Made by a program: the position numbers and the translations under genes. Under the pieces are notes generated by a model. The model had not been told where the DNA came from and searched no databases. It saw only the letters and a program-made list of their open reading frames with translations. A DNA stretch of 36,810 bases from a virus: IMG/VR virus record IMGVR_UViG_3300030451_005897, positions 1 to 36,810 of that record. The stretch is one strand, 5' to 3'. This document shows positions 30,653 to 36,810 of the stretch, piece after piece. How positions within the stretch are numbered: the first letter of the stretch is position 1; each line of letters begins with the position of its first letter.

Positions 30653-31251
30653 ATCAATCACAATTTAATAAAAGTAGATTAGATAAATTTTTACTTGTTA
30701 TAGATTTACCTAACTCGCTAAAAGATATACTAACTACTGACTTAGCCGATAGAAAAAATACATCTATAATAAGTGATTCTCTTCAATTTTCAGTTTATGG
30801 GTCAATTGTTCCGGAAGTTTTAGTACCAGAAAAAGCTCTAGGTTATGCCGGGCAATCAATTAAAATATCGTCTCATGTTAGACCGGTTTATCCTAATGTT
30901 AATGTAAATTTTACTATTGATAACCAATTTAATAATTATTGGACCATATATAAATGGTTAGATTTCTTGAATGATGAAAAGGAATCAGTCTTCAATAGTA
31001 AAAACATAGCAAAAACGCCAGAAGTTGCATCAGGATTTAAAACTAAAAAAACTTTAACGCCATCTGATTTATATCAAGCAGATTTTAGTCTTTATGCTAA
31101 AAATGAATTTGATCAGGATATAGTAAAATTTACATATACCAATGCTTTTCCTGTAAGTTTAGGTAAAATAGATTTTAATTATAGAGACCCCGGTGAAATA
31201 GAAACTAGTTTTGAATTTGCATTTTCACAATTACTTGTTGAATTGATATAA
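30640..31251 (+). CDS. gp19-superfamily tail protein, 203 aa
   Basis: The middle and end follow the T4 gp19 tube fold: VNFTIDNQFNNYWTIYKWLDFL, then YQADFSLYAKNE, FTYTNAFPVSLGKIDFNYRD and a final strand. It is not the main tube, since a clearer gp19 is at 35031. It could be a second tube-like protein or a tail terminator/completion component. It starts inside the terminase gene with a Shine-Dalgarno-like GCAAGGA upstream and no late promoter. Confidence 0.7.
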   Translation: MAAVDQSQFNKSRLDKFLLVIDLPNSLKDILTTDLADRKNTSIISDSLQFSVYGSIVPEVLVPEKALGYAGQSIKISSHVRPVYPNVNVNFTIDNQFNNYWTIYKWLDFLNDEKESVFNSKNIAKTPEVASGFKTKKTLTPSDLYQADFSLYAKNEFDQDIVKFTYTNAFPVSLGKIDFNYRDPGEIETSFEFAFSQLLVELI

Positions 31252-31266
31252 TTTGTCCTCGGAGAA

Positions 31267-31274
31267 TATAAATA
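31267..31274 (+). promoter_or_regulatory. late promoter (exact octamer)
   Basis: TATAAATA with 7 nt to the ATG at 31282. Confidence 0.85.
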
Positions 31275-31281
31275 ATAATAT

Positions 31282-33711
31282 ATGGCACGTACAATACAAT
31301 CTCCAGGAGTTGAAATTAAAGAAATAGACAGGACTACAAGACCGGTGCTACCTACCGGTACTAATGTCTTAGTAGCAGGTTTTGCAAATAGAGGACCTAC
31401 AGATGAGGTAGTTCAAATAACTAGTCTTAGTGAATACGAAAGTCTTTACGGGGCAGCAACTACACCAGCTGAACGTTACTTTAGCGGTACAATAAAACCT
31501 TTATTAGATTCACCAGCTAATATTTTTACATATAGATTACCTTATGGTGCAGAAACCGGCGTCGGTTTTGGAACATCATATGGTTGTTTAGCATATCCAG
31601 CATCAGGTTATAATTTTAGTTCTACTTTAGTTGACTCTACATCAGGTGATATGCCTACAAAATATAGTCAATTAGGTGTTGGTACTGCAACTGATTCAAC
31701 TTCAGCTGATGGTGGAGTGGTAATTTTAGGTAAACCAGTGCATTTTGAATTAACACGACAAGAATATGATGCTATATTAGCTAAAGGTAAGTTTCCAGAT
31801 ACTGGGGACGGTACTTTTGAATGGCAAGATTTTATGCTAAACTCACTTTCTGGTGTAGGTGTATTAGATCATGCAGCTTTACTTGTATTAAATAAAGCTC
31901 AAACAACTATAAATCAAAAGTTTGAAGGGTTTTATATCGGTGCTGTTGATAACACTCAATTAAATCCTGCAACAGACTTTGATGGTATTAGATCAGTACA
32001 AACTCTTACAACAAGTGCTGATAGAACAGCTTCCTTTACGACATTACCAGATGCAAGACTAGATAATGTATTATCAGCTGCATCAGATAATAGTACAACA
32101 ACATTTGGTCAAGATACAGATAGTATTTCAGAAGTAATGGAAAACTTAAGTATATTTGATATTTCAGAAGCTAATTACGATGATACACTTTCATTAGGAT
32201 TGTTTAGATTAAGACAATCACCATTTACACCAGATGTAATTAAGTTAACAGTTAATTTAGAAGAAAGTTATGTTGGATCATTTGATTATCATAGGCAAAT
32301 TAACTCACAAGAAGGTGGTCAGCCAATATCATTTAATATTGAATCTAAAGAATCAGATTCTCCTAATATTAAGATATTAGTAAATGAGAAATTAAATCAT
32401 AAATTAGGTAGTACTTATTTAGATTTAAATGGTAACCCTAAAGTTAAAGTTAGAATGGCTACTGAATTTATTAATGGTAAAGCAGTTGCTCACTCTAATA
32501 TGAATACTCTTTCGTCAGGATTTGGTGGTACTGATGATAATATAGGGCAGTTAGGAAACACACTTGGTGAATTAGGAGCAGTATTAAGCCCTGCAGATTC
32601 GTTATTCCCAATAGGATCATTTGAAAGTGCTAACTTAGAGAATAAGATTATTGGTGATGTACCTAAGAAATTAGATAGACTTTTTGATACAGTAGAAAAT
32701 GTTGAATTATTTGATATTGATATAACCGTAGATGGTGGTTTATCAACTATATATTCATCATCAAAAGACCAAGGCACAGAAGGATTTGATGATACAGCAA
32801 ATATAGACTCAATTGATAGTTTTAGAACTACTCAAGTTAATTCAGATGGTTCATCAGGATCAGCTGCTGGTCAAACATTGAGAAGTAATTGGAAAGAAGT
32901 AACTGATAGATTTATTAACTTTGCAGAGTTCAAAAGAAAAGATCACTTGTTTATTAGTGATCTACCAAGAAGTATATTTGTACAAGGAGAAGATTTCTTA
33001 ACTTTATCAGATCCTAATAAAAACTTTAGTAGAGATATTTTAAATCCTATTAAAGCGTTTAGATCAGTAAATAGTAATTATGCAGCAACTTATGGTCAGT
33101 GGGTTAAAGTATATGATCCATACGTAGATGCTAATGTTTATAATCCATTCTCAGGATTTGCAGCAGCTGCAATGGCTAATACAGATAGTAATTTTAATCC
33201 ATGGTTTGCACCAGCAGGGTTTACAAGAGGTAGAGTTATAGGAGCTAATGACTTAGCATTATTCCCAACTCAGAAACAAAGAGATATGCTTTATAAGTTA
33301 AATGTTAACCCAGTAGCATTCTTCCCTGGAGAAGGTTTTGTAATATTTGGTCAGAAAACGTTACAGAAACTACCAAGTGCATTTGATAGAATTAATGTTA
33401 GACGTTTATTCTTAAATCTTGAGAAAGGTGTTAGAAATACAGTTAGATTCTTTGTATTTGAACCTAATACGTTATTAACAAGAACAAGAGTAATCAATGC
33501 AATATCACCAATCTTTGATAATGCTAAAAATACAGAAGGTTTATTTGATTACCTCGTAGTTTGCGACGAAAGAAATAATACACCAGATGTTATTGATGGT
33601 AATGAGCTTAAGGTAGATATTTACTTGAAACCAGCTAGAGCAGCAGAATTTATATTAGTTAATTTCTTTGCAACCAGAACTGGTACCGACTTTACTGAGT
33701 TGGTAGGTTAA
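31282..33711 (+). CDS. gp18: tail sheath protein gp18, 809 aa
   Basis: The N-terminus (PGVEIKEIDRT, then GTNVLVAGFANRGPTDE) and the C-terminal core (FFPGEGFVIFGQKTL, INVRRLFLNLEKGVRNTVRFFVFEPNT, VCDERNNTPDVIDGNELKVDIYLKPARAAEFI) are the conserved sheath fold that contracts during infection. It is longer than T4 gp18 (659 aa), with the extra length in the variable middle, about residues 80-500. Late promoter with an exact octamer. Confidence 0.95.
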   Translation: MARTIQSPGVEIKEIDRTTRPVLPTGTNVLVAGFANRGPTDEVVQITSLSEYESLYGAATTPAERYFSGTIKPLLDSPANIFTYRLPYGAETGVGFGTSYGCLAYPASGYNFSSTLVDSTSGDMPTKYSQLGVGTATDSTSADGGVVILGKPVHFELTRQEYDAILAKGKFPDTGDGTFEWQDFMLNSLSGVGVLDHAALLVLNKAQTTINQKFEGFYIGAVDNTQLNPATDFDGIRSVQTLTTSADRTASFTTLPDARLDNVLSAASDNSTTTFGQDTDSISEVMENLSIFDISEANYDDTLSLGLFRLRQSPFTPDVIKLTVNLEESYVGSFDYHRQINSQEGGQPISFNIESKESDSPNIKILVNEKLNHKLGSTYLDLNGNPKVKVRMATEFINGKAVAHSNMNTLSSGFGGTDDNIGQLGNTLGELGAVLSPADSLFPIGSFESANLENKIIGDVPKKLDRLFDTVENVELFDIDITVDGGLSTIYSSSKDQGTEGFDDTANIDSIDSFRTTQVNSDGSSGSAAGQTLRSNWKEVTDRFINFAEFKRKDHLFISDLPRSIFVQGEDFLTLSDPNKNFSRDILNPIKAFRSVNSNYAATYGQWVKVYDPYVDANVYNPFSGFAAAAMANTDSNFNPWFAPAGFTRGRVIGANDLALFPTQKQRDMLYKLNVNPVAFFPGEGFVIFGQKTLQKLPSAFDRINVRRLFLNLEKGVRNTVRFFVFEPNTLLTRTRVINAISPIFDNAKNTEGLFDYLVVCDERNNTPDVIDGNELKVDIYLKPARAAEFILVNFFATRTGTDFTELVG

Positions 33712-33739
33712 TAACCGTTGGTAAGCTGACAGTCTTCAA

Positions 33740-33745
33740 TAAATA
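33740..33745 (+). promoter_or_regulatory. late promoter
   Basis: ATAAATA with 5 nt to the ATG at 33751. Confidence 0.8.
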
Positions 33746-33750
33746 TTAGT

Positions 33751-34221
33751 ATGGCGGATACTAAAGTATCAAATTTAACTGAATTAACGACAGCAGATAG
33801 TACTGATGTATTGTATATTGTCGACACCAGTGACAGTAAATCTAAAAAAATAACCTTTAATAATTTATTAAAGAATAATGCAGGTATTACTTTTCCTAGT
33901 GTTGTAACGACAGTAACTTCTTTATCTACTGATTTCGTTTCTATATCTACAGCAGTTGAACAAGTAACGGCATTCCAAACAGCTTCAGTTGCTTCATTAA
34001 GTACTGATTTATTAATTCTAAGTTCAAATCATAATTCATTGAGTTCAGATGTTGATGGGTTAAGTGCTTATGAAGGTAGAAAAGATATATTTTTAAGTTT
34101 AAGCGCCCAAGCAACTCGCGGAGGTAACGGTACAGCAGCTTCTCCACTAACTGTTAACGTTACTGATGGATCAACAACAACATTAACCTTCATTAGTGGA
34201 ATGTTAGTAGGGACAACATAA
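33751..34221 (+). CDS. small fibre-like late protein, 156 aa
   Basis: The start (SNLTELTTADSTDVLYIVDTSDSKSKKITFNNLL) is the 'LTELT...DVLYIVD...SKKITFNNL' module seen at the N-terminus of many phage fibre-like proteins. The middle is a Ser/Leu/Asp heptad-like stretch (LSTDFVSISTAVEQV...LSTDLLILSSNHNSL) likely to form a coiled coil. It is followed directly by a paralogue. It may be a virion decoration or whisker. Confidence 0.72.
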   Translation: MADTKVSNLTELTTADSTDVLYIVDTSDSKSKKITFNNLLKNNAGITFPSVVTTVTSLSTDFVSISTAVEQVTAFQTASVASLSTDLLILSSNHNSLSSDVDGLSAYEGRKDIFLSLSAQATRGGNGTAASPLTVNVTDGSTTTLTFISGMLVGTT

Positions 34222-34991
34222 TGGCAAATAAAAGATTAACAGATTTAGATACAATAACAACTTTATCAAATGACGATTTACTGTATATCGTAGATCCTAT
34301 TTTAAATCAATCTAAAAAGATTACTTTTGAAAATTTGGTAGGAACCACTACAGGAACTATTTCGACTAATGTTAATACGTTAAGTACAGCATTTAATTTA
34401 TTATCTGGATTTGGAGGAGTAGAAAATGGACAAGGCGGTTTATATTCTTTTGCTATACCTAATATAATTAATTTATCAGCAGCATTCGGTACCTCGCCAG
34501 TCGGTTTTAGAGAAGGACATACATACGTTGATGGTGATGTTTTTCCTGTTACAACTGCTTTAACCTTTTTATCAGCAGATGCGTTGGGTAAAATAACTAA
34601 TTTAGAAAATAATAAAGCTGATGGTAATACCAATACAACTTTTCTAAGTACTGAATTTGATAAGTTAAGTGCTAATGTTGATTTTTTATCATCTAGTGAT
34701 GGACGAAATGCTACTGGATTTGCAAGTCTTTCAACTCAAGTTCATGATTTATCTACTATAGTGGTTACCAATGCAGGATTAGCATTTACAACTTCTAACG
34801 CTACATCATCAGATGCTACCTTTAGAAATATAGGGGTAAATACCGCAGATGGTAATAATTTAAGATACCCAGCTCCATCAACTCCAGCAGCAGCTCAATT
34901 AACTGATTTCGCTGCATTGAAAGAAGGTATAAGATTTATACCTGTTACTATTGGAAGTGATACATTTAGATTACTATTATCTGCAACTTAA
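34221..34991 (+). CDS. small fibre-like late protein, paralogue, 256 aa
   Basis: A paralogue of the gene before it: TDLDTITTLSNDDLLYIVDP...KKITFENLV repeats the same N-terminal module, and LSTEFDKLSANVDFLSS and LSTQVHDLSTIV echo the Ser/Leu heptads. A non-shared middle and C-terminal part follow. Its ATG overlaps the previous stop (TAATGG), so the two are co-translated. Their place between sheath and tube genes is unusual for fibre-like proteins. Confidence 0.72.
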   Translation: MANKRLTDLDTITTLSNDDLLYIVDPILNQSKKITFENLVGTTTGTISTNVNTLSTAFNLLSGFGGVENGQGGLYSFAIPNIINLSAAFGTSPVGFREGHTYVDGDVFPVTTALTFLSADALGKITNLENNKADGNTNTTFLSTEFDKLSANVDFLSSSDGRNATGFASLSTQVHDLSTIVVTNAGLAFTTSNATSSDATFRNIGVNTADGNNLRYPAPSTPAAAQLTDFAALKEGIRFIPVTIGSDTFRLLLSAT

Positions 34992-35016
34992 TTAAGCTAA
35001 AATTAGTAAGAATGCA

Positions 35017-35022
35017 TAAATA
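35017..35022 (+). promoter_or_regulatory. late promoter
   Basis: CATAAATA with 8 nt to the ATG at 35031. Confidence 0.75.
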
Positions 35023-35030
35023 ATTATAGT

Positions 35031-35576
35031 ATGGCACAGACTAGACAAACAATACAAAATTTTTATACGCAAAGTCAAACGAGAGATTTCGCAAGACTTA
35101 ATCTTTTCAGAGTTTTAAATATAAGTTTTGGAGATGGTTCAGACGTAAGTTTTAATGAAGATGATTTAGTATATGCTACTACAGCTGCCTTACCTAAAAA
35201 GGACATTACATCTAATACAGTTCCATATATGGGATTAGAATTTAGAGTCCCAGGAATAGTTAAGTACCCAGGTAGTGGTGCATATAACATTAGATTCAGA
35301 TGTGATGAAAACTATGATTTAAGAACTAGATTCTTACAGGTATTAAATGATACTTTTGATGATGCCGATTCAACAGGTAACTATTTTATACCTAACCAAA
35401 ATAGTGTTATCGATTTAGCATTACTTGATAAAGAGTTAAATCGAGTAAGTCAATTTCAATTAGTTGGTGTAGCACCTGTTTCAGTTGGAGAGATCCAATA
35501 TGATGTGACTGGTGACGGTGGACCAGTTGAATTTGACGTTACAGTTTCTTACCACTACTTTAGACAAACCGCGTAA
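35031..35576 (+). CDS. gp19: tail tube protein gp19, 181 aa
   Basis: Fits the T4 gp19 tube in length (163 aa in T4) and pattern: LNLFRVLNISFGD start, a KYPGSGAYNIRFRCDENYDLRTRFLQVLNDTF core, then QFQLVGVAPVSVGEIQYDVTGDGGPVEFDVTVSYHYFR, the last strands of the fold. It forms the inner tube through which DNA passes. It has its own late promoter, allowing high expression. Confidence 0.9.
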   Translation: MAQTRQTIQNFYTQSQTRDFARLNLFRVLNISFGDGSDVSFNEDDLVYATTAALPKKDITSNTVPYMGLEFRVPGIVKYPGSGAYNIRFRCDENYDLRTRFLQVLNDTFDDADSTGNYFIPNQNSVIDLALLDKELNRVSQFQLVGVAPVSVGEIQYDVTGDGGPVEFDVTVSYHYFRQTA

Positions 35577-35591
35577 TTCTAAACATCTTTT

Positions 35592-35613
35592 CGTATTAAA
35601 TATTATTAATACG
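35592..35613 (+). repeat. inverted repeat spanning a late promoter
   Basis: Arms CGTATTAA (35592-35599) and TTAATACG (35606-35613) with a 6-nt loop. The late element TTAAATA spans the left arm and loop. Confidence 0.75.
35597..35602 (+). promoter_or_regulatory. late promoter inside an inverted repeat
   Basis: TTAAATA followed by 13 nt to the ATG at 35616, longer than the usual 5-8 nt. Confidence 0.7.
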
Positions 35614-35615
35614 AC

Positions 35616-36449
35616 ATGGCTTTAGGTGGATCATATAATAACGCATTAAGGAGTTTAAACAATCTTGGAGGAGGTTTACTAGGTGCTCCAAGTCTTGATT
35701 TAATAGGTGCAAATATACCTTTCGCTCCATTAATTAGTTTTAGAGATTTTTTCTTAGATAACTTTAATCAATGGACCAACTCAATACCTTTAAATACTCA
35801 GTTTATAATTTTAATTGATAGATATCCTCCAGGTTTATCTACAAGTAATTTAAGAGATTTAGAAGCACCAACCGCTACTGGCTTTGATATAGATATAGCA
35901 GCTTCTCTTTTAACCAGTACTAAAAATCAAAATATAATAGGGTGTATATTTGCTAATGGGTTTACTATAGGTTCGGAAAGTTTAAGGGTTAGAGAAGCTC
36001 CTATACCGAATAATAGAGGTTTTATACCAGGAACTATTTTAGGAGAAAGAAGTGGGTTTGCAAACAATTTATTACAAGTTAATTTTAGAGAAACAAATAC
36101 ATCATTTGTAGATGTATTAATGAGACCATGGTTAATAATGTCATCTCATCACGGTTATGTAGCAAGAGACCCTAATGATATAGAACAATCTGATAAAGAT
36201 ATGAAATGTAATATTACAATTTTGCAATATACTAGATCAGATAAAGGATTAGCTCAAATACCTAGAAAAACATGGAGATTTTTTAATTGTGTTCCAACTA
36301 CTTTGGATTCAAGAGCTCATTTGTATAGTGATAGTGAAAACGTAAATAACTACACTGTTGGTTTCGCTTATGATAAATATGAAGTTGGTAATAATTTATA
36401 CGGGTCAATTAATCAGCTTATAAAGAGTATTAACCCGTTTAACTTTTAA
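35616..36449 (+). CDS. gp54-like tail tube initiator / baseplate hub protein, 277 aa
   Basis: The sequence PLNTQFIILIDRYPPGL, then VNFRETNTSFVDVLMRPWLIM...GYVARD and CNITILQYTRSD...KTWRFFNCVP resembles the gp19-like fold of T4 gp54 or gp48, which cap the baseplate hub and start tube growth. Length is similar to T4 gp54 (320 aa). A Gly/Leu-rich N-terminal 35 residues precede the fold. Its position after gp19 and before a probable tape measure agrees. Which of gp48 or gp54 it matches cannot be decided by eye. Confidence 0.7.
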   Translation: MALGGSYNNALRSLNNLGGGLLGAPSLDLIGANIPFAPLISFRDFFLDNFNQWTNSIPLNTQFIILIDRYPPGLSTSNLRDLEAPTATGFDIDIAASLLTSTKNQNIIGCIFANGFTIGSESLRVREAPIPNNRGFIPGTILGERSGFANNLLQVNFRETNTSFVDVLMRPWLIMSSHHGYVARDPNDIEQSDKDMKCNITILQYTRSDKGLAQIPRKTWRFFNCVPTTLDSRAHLYSDSENVNNYTVGFAYDKYEVGNNLYGSINQLIKSINPFNF

Positions 36450-36451
36450 CT

Positions 36452-36457
36452 TAAATA
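36452..36457 (+). promoter_or_regulatory. late promoter
   Basis: TTAAATA with 6 nt to the ATG at 36464. Confidence 0.75.
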
Positions 36458-36463
36458 TTTTAT

Positions 36464-36810
36464 ATGGCTAACGATAACATAGGTGATGCATTAATTTTAT
36501 TAACACAGCTTAATTCTAAGCTTATTGATGCTGTTAATAGTAAAGGTACGGGATTTACCAGAGGTAGAGCTGTCGGTGAGCCAGAAGAAGAGTTTAAAAA
36601 GCCTGCAGAAGAAGTTATTATTCATGATTTTAATGCCCCGGCATTATCTAAGTTAAAAGAAATAGGTATATCTGCTGGACCTACTCAAGGTGTTGATACC
36701 ACTACTCCTGATAAAGCAATGTCAGGTTTTGGATCTATTTTATCAGCAGGTATATCAATAGCAGGTATATCTTTAATAGTAGCAGGTGCAACTAAGGCTA
36801 TAGAGGCTTT
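36464..36810 (+). CDS. start of a late protein, probable tape measure, partial
   Basis: The first 115 codons only; the frame is open to the window end. It starts MANDNIGDALILLTQLNSKL, has an acidic middle (EPEEEFKKPAEEV), then a Gly/Ala/Ile/Ser-rich hydrophobic segment from about residue 92 (GSILSAGISIAGISLIVAG), as found in tape-measure proteins that later insert in the membrane. Its position after the tube and hub genes supports tape measure, but too little is visible for certainty. Confidence 0.55.
   Translation, partial: MANDNIGDALILLTQLNSKLIDAVNSKGTGFTRGRAVGEPEEEFKKPAEEVIIHDFNAPALSKLKEIGISAGPTQGVDTTTPDKAMSGFGSILSAGISIAGISLIVAGATKAIEA

Noticed and set aside
1-36810. CRISPR arrays, transposons, integrase or att sites
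   Set aside because: No regularly spaced repeats, transposase motifs or integrase-like proteins were seen on reading both strands.

Overview
The window is part of an AT-rich (roughly 30% GC by eye) genome of a T4-like, contractile-tailed phage. The evidence is a recognisable set of T4-type late proteins: large terminase gp17, tail sheath gp18, tail tube gp19, baseplate wedge gp25 and gp6, a gp14-like neck protein and a gp54-like tube initiator. Many of these genes sit behind T4-type late promoters (TATAAATA and close variants). The low GC, tiny overlapping genes and a phage-encoded ribosomal protein bS21 resemble marine myophages such as those of SAR11 bacteria; that host is an inference only.

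Layout. (1) 1-2158 and 5369-11998 are two blocks of small minus-strand genes, probably early or middle. They hold many proteins under 100 aa, a DUF932 protein, a RadA-like ATPase, bS21, a zinc-ribbon protein, a lipoprotein, tRNA-Arg(UCU) and tRNA-Leu(UAA). (2) 2205-5372 is a plus-strand late gene lying between the two blocks; it encodes a 1055-aa virion-type protein with a trypsin-like protease domain. (3) 12010-17455 is a host-recognition region whose strand changes repeatedly: an LRR-like Cys-rich protein, a GT9-type glycosyltransferase, an unknown late protein and two tail fibres with self-cleaving S74 chaperone domains. (4) 17467-28942 on the minus strand is the baseplate/neck region: two giant propeller-like proteins, a PKD protein, gp6, gp25, gp14-like, a 102-aa protein and an acidic protein. 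(5) 28961-36810 on the plus strand is the packaging/tail region: gp17, a gp19-family protein, gp18, two small paralogues, gp19, a gp54-like protein and the start of a probable tape measure.

The most interesting signal is regulatory. Twelve minus-strand sites, all in or bordering the small-gene blocks, have the rigid form AGGAAC-N5-TATA(A/C)T. In eight of them the start codon follows 5-8 nt (usually exactly 6) after the -10 box, so the mRNAs should be leaderless or almost so. The AGGAAC box often overlaps the stop codon of the preceding gene. Late promoters show the same design: TAAATA followed 5-8 nt later by the start codon at 15 of 17 sites. Genes inside operons and a few first genes keep ordinary Shine-Dalgarno sites. 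This suggests a two-class, nearly leaderless expression scheme with an upstream promoter element I do not recognise.

Six genuine small genes of 39-54 aa, a 49-aa gene and a possible 29-aa gene were added from reading the minus strand. Several starts were moved to fit the promoter spacing. No CRISPR array, insertion sequence or integrase was seen, and no stretch longer than 300 bases lacks a gene.
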